Origin: JAMCXS01 sp964459065
GTDB lineage: Bacteria; Acidobacteriota; Terriglobia; UBA7540
Direction: 5' to 3'
Assembly: GCA_964459065.1 (NCBI GenBank)
Contig: CAYWMN010000030.1
Location: 1 to 23,022, forward strand
DNA: 23,022 bases
This document shows positions 7,159-14,737 of this stretch, in pieces. The position numbers were made by a program, and so were the translations under genes. The notes beneath the pieces are model-generated. The model saw only the letters and a list, made by a program, of their open reading frames with translations, made no database searches and had not been told where the DNA came from. The first letter of the stretch is position 1. Each line of letters starts with the position of its first letter.

Positions 7159-9576
7159 ATGAACGACACCTATTCCGCTTCTGACGCGCTTTGGTCCTTT
7201 TCCTGCGAGGTGCTCGAGTTCGGAGCCATCCAGGAACTCCTGCGTGAATTCCTCTCCGGGCCTATCAGCCATCGCTGCATGGAAGGGCTTTTGCCGCAAA
7301 CTGATCTTGAGACGATCAAGTTGGGCCTTGAGTACGTTCGTGAAGCGAGGGAATACCTGCGGGAGAATTCCCGCCCATCCCTTGGCGGGCTCGAAGATCC
7401 CGATCCGATCCTCGAAAAACTTCACATTGAAGGCATGGTCTGCACTGCTAAGGAAATCTTGACCGTCCTTGCGGTGGCGCGCAAAGCGCAGGAGCTGCGG
7501 AAGACCTTTGACCGGACGGCGTTTCCGGGCCTGGCCGTGCTGGCGGGCGGCCTCCAGGATTTGCGGCCGCTGCTGGCCGAGATGGGCGGCAAAATCCGCC
7601 CGGATGGATATCTTGAATCCTCTGCAAGCCCGGAGCTTGGCCGCATTCGCCGGGCGATTGAACGCCTGCGGGGCGAAGTGCAAGCCACGCTTGAGAACCT
7701 GCTGCGGCGCTTCAGCCGCGACAAGGTTCTGCAGGATGGCGTGGTGATGGTGCGGAATGATCGTCTGGTGATTCCCATCCGCGCCGAGGACAAGCGGCGC
7801 GTGCCCGGAGTGATCCACGGAGCAAGCTCGTCGGGAGCGAGCGTCTTTCTTGAGCCATTGGAAACCGTTCCCCTCAACAACGAACTGGTTGAGCTGGAAG
7901 ACCGCGAGTACGCTGAAACGCAGAGAATTCTGGGGGTCTTTACCGACAAGCTTCGCGAACAGCAGCGGGAGCTTCTTGGGGCCGTTGCGATCCTCGGCGA
8001 GCTGGATGTCATCTTTGCCAAGGCGGAGTTTGCCCGCGCTTACAACTGCTGCCTTCCTGAGTTTTCAAGCGGACGCGAGCTTCTATTGACGCAGGTTCGG
8101 CACCCGCTGCTGGAAAAGACGCTTCGCAAGAGCGGATCAAGGCCCGTGCCGCTGAGCGTGGAATTGCGGGCGCCCAAGAGCCTGATGATTATCAGCGGGC
8201 CGAACGCCGGCGGCAAGACGGTGGCGCTTAAAACCGTCGGCATTTCGGTTCTGATGGCCCAGGCCGGCCTGCCCGTTGCCGCCGAGCAAGCCGTGCTTCC
8301 CCTTTTCGGGCGCGTGCTGGCGGATATCGGCGATCAGCAATCGATCCAGGCCAGTTTGAGCACCTTTTCCGCCCACATCACGAATATCAAATCGATGTTG
8401 GATGTTGCCGGGCCGGACGATCTGGTACTCCTCGATGAACTCGGTTCCAGCACCGAGCCCGGCGAAGGAGCGGCGCTGGCGATTGCGATTCTTGAATCGT
8501 TGCGCAAGTCTCGCGCTACCACTTTTGTGAGCACCCACCACGGCCGCTTGAAGGCTTACGCCAGTGAGACTTCCGAGGCTGAAAACGCTGCGATGGAGTT
8601 TGACGAAGAATCCCTCCGGCCGACTTACCGGTTGCTGGCCGGCTTGCCGGGAAATTCGAGTGCGCTCGAAATCGCCGCGCGCCTGGGCCTACCCGGGGAG
8701 GTTCTGGCCAAGGCCCGCGAACTGATCGGGCAAGAGGAAGCCGCGGCCTCCACGTTGCTGCGGTTTTTGCATGAGCAGAAGTCCGCTTATGAGCAGCGGA
8801 TGAAGGAACTTCATTCGGCTGAAGAAGATCTCCTCGCCCGGGCTGTGGAACTTGAGGCGAAATTCGAGCGGGAACGCCTTGCCAGGCTAAACGAACTTGA
8901 CGCGCGTCTCGAGGCTGAATTGCGGCGGATGGAAAAGCGCTGGGACGATTCCCTGCGCGATTTGCGCGCTCAGATTGAGGCTCCAAAGGTCAGGCGATCG
9001 GTTAATCGCAAAGCGACGGCTTTGAAGCAGGACGCCCGCAGCGAATGGAACGTCCAGGTGTTGAACGTCCTGGGGGCGTCGGAATCGGGCAAGCCCCCGG
9101 CTGAAGAAGCTCCTCCGGCGGTCGGCGACCAGGTGAGAGTTCCCAACCTGGCCATGCCGGGAACCGTGATGGCGATTCTGGACGATGGGCAAATGGAAGT
9201 TCAGGTGGGGAGCCTGCGGATGAGGGTTGAGCGAGACCAGACGGCGGTGGTCGGCCGCAAGCCGGGAGCCGCCGGGCAGACAACGACAGCCGGAGCGGGG
9301 CGAATGCGCCTGGCCGGAGCGGCCGGCGATGTGCCTGATGAAATTAACGTGATTGGAAACAACGCCGAAGATGCCACGGCAATGGTAGATGAGTTCCTTG
9401 ACCGGGCTTACGTCTCGGGCCGATACCGGCTCCGCGTCATTCATGGTTTCGGGAAGGGAATCCTGCGAAGGAGCCTCCATGAAATGTTCGCTTCGCACCC
9501 CCATGTGGAGAAGTTCTATGCCGCATCCTCGAAGGAAGGTGGAGGCGGAGCGACGATCGTGGAGTTGAAAACTTAG
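7159..9576 (+). CDS. mutS2: MutS2-type ATPase with Smr domain
   Basis: MutS2 is a MutS-family ATPase reported to suppress recombination or to act on collided ribosomes, not a mismatch-repair protein. From ATG 7159 it has 805 residues. It has an N-terminal helical core, Walker A GPNAGGKT (347-354), the ABC-like STFSAHITN, and Walker B LVLLDELGSSTEPGEG (about 422-437). A charged coiled coil follows (about 524-612), then a KOW-like beta segment (about 655-695), then a C-terminal Smr domain (about 727-804). The Smr domain keeps IHGFGKG and GGGGATIVEL, but its first motif reads EINVIG instead of the usual LDLRG/LDLHG. A TTG at 7135 is in frame; ATG 7159 fits the family N-terminus better, although GAAGGG lies rather far upstream. 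It follows the LOG gene by 41 bp. Confidence 0.92.
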   Translation: MNDTYSASDALWSFSCEVLEFGAIQELLREFLSGPISHRCMEGLLPQTDLETIKLGLEYVREAREYLRENSRPSLGGLEDPDPILEKLHIEGMVCTAKEILTVLAVARKAQELRKTFDRTAFPGLAVLAGGLQDLRPLLAEMGGKIRPDGYLESSASPELGRIRRAIERLRGEVQATLENLLRRFSRDKVLQDGVVMVRNDRLVIPIRAEDKRRVPGVIHGASSSGASVFLEPLETVPLNNELVELEDREYAETQRILGVFTDKLREQQRELLGAVAILGELDVIFAKAEFARAYNCCLPEFSSGRELLLTQVRHPLLEKTLRKSGSRPVPLSVELRAPKSLMIISGPNAGGKTVALKTVGISVLMAQAGLPVAAEQAVLPLFGRVLADIGDQQSIQASLSTFSAHITNIKSMLDVAGPDDLVLLDELGSSTEPGEGAALAIAILESLRKSRATTFVSTHHGRLKAYASETSEAENAAMEFDEESLRPTYRLLAGLPGNSSALEIAARLGLPGEVLAKARELIGQEEAAASTLLRFLHEQKSAYEQRMKELHSAEEDLLARAVELEAKFERERLARLNELDARLEAELRRMEKRWDDSLRDLRAQIEAPKVRRSVNRKATALKQDARSEWNVQVLNVLGASESGKPPAEEAPPAVGDQVRVPNLAMPGTVMAILDDGQMEVQVGSLRMRVERDQTAVVGRKPGAAGQTTTAGAGRMRLAGAAGDVPDEINVIGNNAEDATAMVDEFLDRAYVSGRYRLRVIHGFGKGILRRSLHEMFASHPHVEKFYAASSKEGGGGATIVELKT

Positions 9577-9656
9577 ACAGAAAACGCGCGGCGAGTGGTT
9601 TGCGTTGTCGGATTCGACGCGGTTGAGTTGCTGGCGCCGGCGTTGGGGAGTCAATT

Positions 9657-10826
9657 ATGACGGGCAGAGAGCGGATTCTGGCGGCTTTTCGTGGAGACAA
9701 GGCTGATTTTGTCCCCTTTTCACCGAATATCTACCAATGGTTTTATTACCGGCTGGCCAATGGAAAGCTGCCAGCTGAGGTGGCGCACGCCCGGCACCCC
9801 TTTGACGTCCTGAGGCATTTGGGCGTCGACATTCTGGCCCGTTGGGATACCCAACACGCGACCAAAGAAATCTATACGGCCGGCGAATTTTCCCAAACCT
9901 ACAGCGGGGAAACCGGCTCAAACGAACCGGTGATCACTTCCTTCAACCGCTACCCGGCGGGCAGAAACCGGTGCGAGCGAAGTTTCACGTCGCCGCACGG
10001 GACGTTGACGGAAGTCTGGGAGTATACGAAGGAAGCCGGCGCGGACTTCTTATCGGAATACTGGTGGAAGTCCTGGGCGGACTACCCGGCTGTGCGATTC
10101 ATGCTGGAGTCCCGCGAATACGCCTTTGACGCCGAGGAGTTCCGTGGCTGGGTTAACCGCGTGGGCGACGACGGAGTGGTGATGGTGCATCTGACCCAGT
10201 CGCCTCTCAAGACGTTCCACTGGCTGGCCGGGGCGGAAAACGCCTCGCTGTTCATGCTGGACCACCCGGAGGAAATGCAGGCTCTGGCGCGGATTCACGA
10301 AAGCAATGCGCTGGCTCTGCTGGAAAAAATCGTCGACATCGCCGAGGCTGAAATTTTTATTTCGCTCGACAATCTGGATTCCCTCTTTTACCCGCCGTAC
10401 TTTTACCGGGACTATTGCCAATCGTTCTTCACTCAGGCCGCCGAGATGATCCACCGGCGCGGAAAAAGCTTTGTGGTGCATGCGTGCGGGCACAACCGCG
10501 TGTTGCTGCCGCTGGCAGGGGAGTCGGGCGTTGATTGTCTGGAGGGCATTACGCCGCCGCCGATGGGCGACGTCGAGCTGGGCGATGCCCGCAAGCTTGC
10601 AGGCAGGGAGAGCTTTGTGGTGAACGGCGGCATGGACGCCCACCGGCTGGAAACCGGCGGCGATGCCCGCACCCGCATTGATGAGTACACGCGTTGGTTA
10701 TTCAATTCGGTGGGGGACAAGCGCAGGTTTATCTTCGCTTCAAGCTGCAGCACTTCGCTGCTGACGCCGTGGGAGAACCTGATCTATTTTCGCGACGCTG
10801 CCCGGCGGCACGGATGCCTGGACTAG
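9657..10826 (+). CDS. UroD/MtaA-superfamily protein with HxC...C zinc site
   Basis: A 389-residue TIM-barrel-type protein of the uroporphyrinogen decarboxylase superfamily. The opening MTGRERILAAFRGDKADFVPF is the standard N-terminus of this group. It keeps H275-A-C277 (VVHACGHNR) and C364 in SSCSTSLLTPWENL, matching the HxC...C zinc ligands of MtaA/CmuA-type corrinoid methyltransferases rather than the haem enzyme HemE. The likely role is methyl transfer to or from a corrinoid or thiol cofactor; the substrate is unknown. No corrinoid-binding protein or activator is beside it. The ATG at 9657 has TTGGGGAG six bases upstream. It follows mutS2 by 80 bp. A demethylase or another thiol-alkyl transferase remains possible. 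Confidence 0.75.
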   Translation: MTGRERILAAFRGDKADFVPFSPNIYQWFYYRLANGKLPAEVAHARHPFDVLRHLGVDILARWDTQHATKEIYTAGEFSQTYSGETGSNEPVITSFNRYPAGRNRCERSFTSPHGTLTEVWEYTKEAGADFLSEYWWKSWADYPAVRFMLESREYAFDAEEFRGWVNRVGDDGVVMVHLTQSPLKTFHWLAGAENASLFMLDHPEEMQALARIHESNALALLEKIVDIAEAEIFISLDNLDSLFYPPYFYRDYCQSFFTQAAEMIHRRGKSFVVHACGHNRVLLPLAGESGVDCLEGITPPPMGDVELGDARKLAGRESFVVNGGMDAHRLETGGDARTRIDEYTRWLFNSVGDKRRFIFASSCSTSLLTPWENLIYFRDAARRHGCLD

Positions 10827-10888
10827 AAATGCAACGCCCGCAGTTGCCGGAGACTGCACGGCGCCGTTGGTGGACCCTGTTGTGAGCC

Positions 10889-10908
10889 TCGGTTCTTAAA
10901 TAAACCGA
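10889..10908. promoter_or_regulatory. AT-rich inverted repeat upstream of the oxidoreductase gene
   Basis: TCGGTT and AACCGA are perfect 6-bp arms around the AT-rich spacer CTTAAATA, about 85 bp before the downstream start codon. It sits in the 167-bp gap after the UroD-like gene. It could be an operator or a small hairpin. No convincing -35/-10 pair was found beside it, and arms this short can occur by chance. Confidence 0.25.
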
Positions 10909-10993
10909 TCCTGCGGCGCGGTTCGCGCATCTCAACTGTTGGAAGAGAAGAGGGTTCGATTTCTTCCTGTCGGGTTGAAGAAAAGGAGAAAGC

Positions 10994-11647
10994 ATGGGAC
11001 TCATCAGCGAAGACGTAGCAACCGAGATCCGCGAGCGGCTCAGCGCAATGGCGGCTCCCGTGAAGTTGGTTCACTTTACGCAGGAATTGAATCTGGAATT
11101 GGGCCGCGAAACCCGCCAGGTGCTTGAAGAGTTGGCCGGCCTTTCAGACCAGCTTTCACTTGAGGTTTATGACTTTATTCTGGACAAGGAAAAAGTTGCG
11201 GAATACGCCGTCGACAAAGTTCCCGCCACGGCAATCTGCAACGGCAAAGATTACGGGATCCGATTCTACGGTATGCCGGCCGGATATGAATTTTCAGCGC
11301 TGCTCGACGCAATTCTCGATGTGGCCAAGGGCGAAACCGGACTGGGGACCGAAACCAGGGAAAAGGTTCGGCAAATCACCCAGCCGGTTCATCTGGAGGT
11401 TTTTGTAACGCCCACCTGTCCGCATTGCCCCCGGGCCGTGCGCCTGGCCCACCAGTTTGCCCTGGAAAATGATCTGATTACGGCCGACTGCGTGGAAGCC
11501 ACGGAATTTCCGGAGCTTTCGACCGATTACCAGGTCCAGGCGGTGCCCAAGACGGTCATTAACCGCGAGCATTCCATTGACGGAGCGCTGCCGGAAGGCC
11601 ATTTCCTGGAATGTGTGCTCCGCGCCGTGGACGACGTGCCCGCCTAG
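10994..11647 (+). CDS. Protein disulfide oxidoreductase-like protein, two thioredoxin folds, one CxxC
   Basis: A 217-residue cytoplasmic protein built as two thioredoxin-like halves, like the PDO/glutaredoxin-like family and the N-terminal region of AhpF. The second half (about 130-215) has the redox centre TPTCPHCPRA (C142, C145) and a cis-proline segment QAVPKT (P185). The first half (about 20-110) keeps the fold-like pattern and a cis-proline (KVPATAI, P77) but has no CxxC. It should therefore do thiol-disulfide exchange through one active site, perhaps relaying electrons from a thioredoxin reductase or to a peroxiredoxin; neither partner is nearby. AAGGAG lies just before the ATG. Its stop codon overlaps the stop of apt on the other strand. 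Confidence 0.8.
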   Translation: MGLISEDVATEIRERLSAMAAPVKLVHFTQELNLELGRETRQVLEELAGLSDQLSLEVYDFILDKEKVAEYAVDKVPATAICNGKDYGIRFYGMPAGYEFSALLDAILDVAKGETGLGTETREKVRQITQPVHLEVFVTPTCPHCPRAVRLAHQFALENDLITADCVEATEFPELSTDYQVQAVPKTVINREHSIDGALPEGHFLECVLRAVDDVPA

Positions 11648-12159
11648 TATTTCAAGACGGAGTGCAGATCGTACTGAGAGATCTTGTCTTTTCCTTTAAG
11701 GAATTCAAGCTCGATCAGGAAGCCCATGCCGGCTACGGTGCCGCCCTGGGATTCCACAAGTTGGGCAACGGCCGCCGCCGTGCCACCGGTGGCGAGCAGG
11801 TCATCGATGATTAACACCTGCTGTCCCTTGCTGATGGCGTCACGGTGAATTTCAAGCGAGTCTTTTCCGTACTCCAGGCTGTACTCAACACTGGCGGTTT
11901 CAGCGGGAAGCTTTTTCGGCTTGCGGACGGGTATAAAGCCGGCGTTCAGGCGATAGGCCACCATGGGGGCAAAAATAAAGCCCCGGGCTTCAATGCCCAC
12001 CACGCGGTCAATCACGCGGCCGATGTAATGATTGGCCAGCGAGTCTACCGCCCAGTGCAGCCCAACCGGGTCCTTTAAAAGAGTTGTGATGTCATAGAAC
12101 AAAATTCCCGGCTTGGGGAAATCCGGAACTTCCCGAATCAGTGTTTTCAGATCGACCAC
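11644..12159 (-). CDS. apt: Adenine phosphoribosyltransferase
   Basis: Apt salvages adenine with PRPP to make AMP and pyrophosphate in the cytoplasm. The 171-residue length is typical. It shows the opening IREVPDFPKPGILFYDITTL, the central GIEARGFIFA (55-64) and the PRPP-binding loop VLIIDDLLATGGT (115-127). It starts at GTG 12159, with AAGGAG seven bases upstream on the minus strand. It is 27 bp behind the acylphosphatase gene and probably shares its transcript. Its TAG stop interleaves with the TAG of the convergent oxidoreductase gene. Confidence 0.95.
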   Translation of the reverse strand: MVDLKTLIREVPDFPKPGILFYDITTLLKDPVGLHWAVDSLANHYIGRVIDRVVGIEARGFIFAPMVAYRLNAGFIPVRKPKKLPAETASVEYSLEYGKDSLEIHRDAISKGQQVLIIDDLLATGGTAAAVAQLVESQGGTVAGMGFLIELEFLKGKDKISQYDLHSVLKY

Positions 12160-12186
12160 GCAACGTCTCCTTTGTTGTTATTTGAT

Positions 12187-12471
12187 TTATAGCCAGTCGG
12201 TTTCCACCGCAAAACGTTTGTACCGCTTCTGGACCGGTTCTTCGGATTCCTGAAGGTTGTCGACGCGCGCGCTCGGCGGGCCTTCGGAAAGACGTAACCG
12301 GAATGCCTCAAGGGCTGCAGCGTTGCCGACCGCGTAGGCTTCCACGGTGCCATCCCAGCAGTTCTTAACGTAACCGCAAAGTCCCAGCTGGATGGCCCAG
12401 TGCTCCGTAAAGAAGCGAAAGCCCACGCCTTGAACGCGCCCGGAGATTCGATATTTTCTGGCTATTTTCAC
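12187..12471 (-). CDS. acyP: Acylphosphatase
   Basis: Acylphosphatases hydrolyse the carboxyl-phosphate bond of small acyl phosphates. The signature GRVQGVGFRFF (11-21) carries the phosphate-binding arginine R19, and GYVKNCWDGTVEAYA carries the catalytic asparagine N37. Both are at the standard spacing. I chose the GTG at 12471 because GAGG sits five bases before it and it gives 94 residues, the normal family size. The same frame is open back to an ATG at 12558, which would add 29 residues without family resemblance. It lies directly ahead of apt. Confidence 0.88.
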   Translation of the reverse strand: MKIARKYRISGRVQGVGFRFFTEHWAIQLGLCGYVKNCWDGTVEAYAVGNAAALEAFRLRLSEGPPSARVDNLQESEEPVQKRYKRFAVETDWL

Positions 12472-12865
12472 ATCGGCCTCGCGTGTGAGAGAGCGCCCAT
12501 AACTGTTCAATGAAGCGACGGTTTCCATCCGGCGCGCCACCCGCTGGACAGAGTACACTCTTCAGAAGCGACCACCTCATCATGGCATCGTCCGGGAATT
12601 TTCCCAAGCGAGGAATTATAGCCAAGCGGCAGGCCGTTAACAACCGGGCTCTCTCATGTTGAGGGTCGCGCAGGCTCTATCCCTTGTGGGCCCCACGCCG
12701 GAGGGCGTCCGGGCGGCGTGCCGATGGAAAAGAAAAGTGGGCGAAGTTTCATATTGCCCTGAGGTTTGGTTTCCTGGATTTCTGCTGGTTTGTAGAAGAC
12801 CGAGTGGCCTGCGAGGCTGGAGCAGCGAACGCAGGCCCCCTCGGGGTTGGAGCCAACTCCGGCGG
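12472..12865. other. 394-bp gap with structured GC-rich sequence, no supported gene
   Basis: This lies between the acylphosphatase and CBS-protein genes, both on the minus strand. Open frames exist on both strands, including one at 12637-12927 on the minus strand and 12684-12887 on the plus. None shows a domain, a good ribosome-binding site or convincing protein composition, and two run into the CBS gene. From about 12690 onward the sequence contains several short inverted repeats, described separately, which suggests a folded RNA or a dispersed repeat element. Any promoter for acyP-apt should lie here, but I could not identify one with confidence. Confidence 0.5.
12806..12837. repeat. Two-tier inverted repeat (possible RNA hairpin or dispersed repeat)
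   Basis: GGCCTGCG (12806-12813) pairs perfectly with CGCAGGCC (12830-12837). Inside the 16-nt loop, GCTG and CAGC pair again around a GAG triloop, giving a stem, a small internal loop and a second stem. Further inverted pairs flank it: ACGCC/GGCGT around GGAG at 12695-12708, and GTTGG/CCAAC just downstream. The density of pairing is greater than in the neighbouring gaps. Strand and function are unknown. Confidence 0.4.
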
Positions 12866-13300
12866 CTACCGTCTGCCGACGATGTAGTCTTCCAGAGCAT
12901 CGGCCCGAGACTTACTCTCCCGTGCAATAGCCTTCAGCAAGTCCTGCATGGAAATCATCCCGCAGTAACCATCGTTTTCCGCTAGAACCAGCAGGTGATA
13001 GATCCCGTATCGTTCCATCAGGTTGAGGCAGGCTTCAAGCGATTCCTGGGGAGAGACAGTAACCAGCTCAGTGCTCATAATCTCCGATGCGTGGACCCAC
13101 TCGGGACACTTGTTTTCAGCAGCAATTTTATCGGAGATATCACTTTGCGAAACGACTCCTGCTACCTTGCCCTGGCCATTAAAAACGGCCACGGCACGCA
13201 CTTGCTTGTCGCGGAGGTAACGAGCTGCATCATGGCCGGTGGTGTCCTCCGCGATCGAGAAGACTTCCTTGCGTGACTCGATCAAGGTCGAAACCGTCAT
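12866..13300 (-). CDS. CBS-domain pair protein
   Basis: A 144-residue protein that is almost entirely two CBS domains (about 5-68 and 73-136). Each has the usual ending: VAGVVSQSDISDKI in the first and YCGMISMQDLLKAI in the second. Such stand-alone pairs bind adenine nucleotides and act as energy or ligand sensors for a partner protein. The partner cannot be deduced here. GAGGTG lies just before the ATG at 13300. It is 65 bp downstream of ispF on the same strand and is followed by a 394-bp gap before acyP, so it may end the ispD-ispF transcript. Confidence 0.88.
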   Translation of the reverse strand: MTVSTLIESRKEVFSIAEDTTGHDAARYLRDKQVRAVAVFNGQGKVAGVVSQSDISDKIAAENKCPEWVHASEIMSTELVTVSPQESLEACLNLMERYGIYHLLVLAENDGYCGMISMQDLLKAIARESKSRADALEDYIVGRR

Positions 13301-13365
13301 GGTTCACCTCGGAAAGGGATTGTGATTATTATGCTAAGCCGCAGGGGGGAGGTTTACAAGCGAAA

Positions 13366-13929
13366 TCAGGCCGAGCGGACTTGCGAGCCAGAACTGCCGC
13401 GGGAGGCTCCGTTGAAGTCCCACGCCTCGATTAACACAACGGCGTCGGCGCGGATCGCCCCACCTTCGCCCACGGCGTCAACGCCTTCGCCGGTCTTGGC
13501 CTTCACGCTGATTTGCGCCGGGCCGATCCCCAAAGCTTCCGCCAGCTTTTCCCTCATGCGGGGAATGTACGACGCCAGTTTCGGGCGTTCCAGTTCGACG
13601 GTCGAGTCAATATTGACGATCCGATAGCCGGCTTGGTCAAGCAGCTCCCGCGCGCGGGCCAGGAACAACAGGCTTGAAGCGTTATGCCACTGGGGAGAAC
13701 TGTTGGGGAAATGTTGACCGATATCTCCAAGGGCTGCCGCGCCCAGCAGCGCGTCACAAACCGCGTGCGCCAGCGCATCCCCGTCGGAGTGTCCGACGGG
13801 CCCTTTTTCAAAAGGAATTTGGACGCCGCCCAGGACCAGCTTGCGTCCCGCTTCCAGGCGATGGACGTCATTGCCGAAGCCGATGCGATAGCCGGGCAGG
13901 GAAGGTGTGTTTTGAACTGTTTTTTCCAT
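13366..13929 (-). CDS. ispF: 2-C-methyl-D-erythritol 2,4-cyclodiphosphate synthase
   Basis: IspF cyclises CDP-methylerythritol 2-phosphate, releasing CMP, in the MEP pathway to isoprenoids. The zinc ligands are present as D21-V-H23 (in IGFGNDVHRLE) and H55 in ALAHAVCDALLGAAALGDIG. The C-terminal signature SVKAKTGEGVDAVGEG is also present. From ATG 13929 it has 187 residues, longer than the usual ~160 because of about 13 extra N-terminal residues and a Ser/Gly-rich C-terminal tail. The frame is open to a TTG at 13959. It follows ispD by 36 bp and was probably co-transcribed with it. Confidence 0.95.
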   Translation of the reverse strand: MEKTVQNTPSLPGYRIGFGNDVHRLEAGRKLVLGGVQIPFEKGPVGHSDGDALAHAVCDALLGAAALGDIGQHFPNSSPQWHNASSLLFLARARELLDQAGYRIVNIDSTVELERPKLASYIPRMREKLAEALGIGPAQISVKAKTGEGVDAVGEGGAIRADAVVLIEAWDFNGASRGSSGSQVRSA

Positions 13930-13965
13930 GTGCTTATCTTGAGTCCGCCTCAACGTCAAGGCTTG

Positions 13966-14676
13966 TCAGCTGCTCCGGTGCTCAGCCTGATCGAGGTCCT
14001 GTGCAATGTAGAGGCGGGCCAGCGGCAAATCGGAAGGCTGGGTGATCTTAATGTTGCGGGCGGAACCCATCAGGACGGCAACGGTGTGTCCCAGGCGCTC
14101 CACCAGACTCGATTCGTCCGTTCCGACGTAGCCGTCCGCTGCCGCCCGGGCGAAAGCCTCTTTGAGGATCTCGAACCGGAAGGCTTGCGGCGTCTGTGCC
14201 AGGACGATTCTCTCCCGCGGAAGCGTTCCGAGAATCGTTTGCCGCTCCACCTGCTTGACGGTGTCCACGCTGGGAATGCCCAGAATCGCCGCGCCGCTCT
14301 TGCGAGCCTCTTCCACCACCTGCCGGATCATCTCTGGAGCGATGAAGGGCCGTACCGCGTCATGAACCACCACGACCTTGGTGCCGGACGGAGCCTTCTG
14401 GAGCGCCAGTGCCACCGTTTCCTGCCGCGAGGCTCCTCCCGGGATCAGGCGAACCGGGGTGCTGAAATGCTCGCGCTCGATCTCGATACGGGCGCGCTCC
14501 ATATCGGCGGGCCGCAACCCCAGAAAGATTTCGTCGATCGAGTCGGCGGCATCGAATTTGCGCAGAGTGTGCAAGAGCACCGGCACACCTTCCAGCGCCA
14601 GAAACTGCTTCGGAGTTTCTCCGCCCATGCGGACGCCCGAGCCCGCGGCGGGAATGATGGCTAAGACTTCTACCAT
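13966..14676 (-). CDS. ispD: 2-C-methyl-D-erythritol 4-phosphate cytidylyltransferase
   Basis: IspD transfers CMP from CTP to methylerythritol 4-phosphate, the third step of the MEP pathway. Its 236 residues match the family. The nucleotide-binding loop is PAAGSGVRMGGETPKQFL (9-26), followed by GGASRQETV, VVVHDAVRPF (102-111) and AQTPQAFRFEIL. The ATG at 14676 puts the catalytic loop at the usual distance from the start. An earlier in-frame start at 14751 would overlap the PIN/TRAM gene and add 25 residues without family resemblance. It lies 61 bp behind the PIN/TRAM gene and directly before ispF. Confidence 0.95.
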   Translation of the reverse strand: MVEVLAIIPAAGSGVRMGGETPKQFLALEGVPVLLHTLRKFDAADSIDEIFLGLRPADMERARIEIEREHFSTPVRLIPGGASRQETVALALQKAPSGTKVVVVHDAVRPFIAPEMIRQVVEEARKSGAAILGIPSVDTVKQVERQTILGTLPRERIVLAQTPQAFRFEILKEAFARAAADGYVGTDESSLVERLGHTVAVLMGSARNIKITQPSDLPLARLYIAQDLDQAEHRSS

Positions 14677-14737
14677 AAGAATAAGCCCAGCAGGTAAAAA
14701 ACGGTTCAGTCCTTTACTCGAACCACACGGCGAACCC

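Noticed and set aside
12637..12927. Minus-strand frame of 96 codons in the gap after the CBS gene
   Set aside because: Overlaps the end of the CBS gene, sits on inverted repeats and has no domain or ribosome-binding site.
13684..14664. Plus-strand frame of 326 codons
   Set aside because: Antisense to ispF and ispD, both of which have full family motifs.
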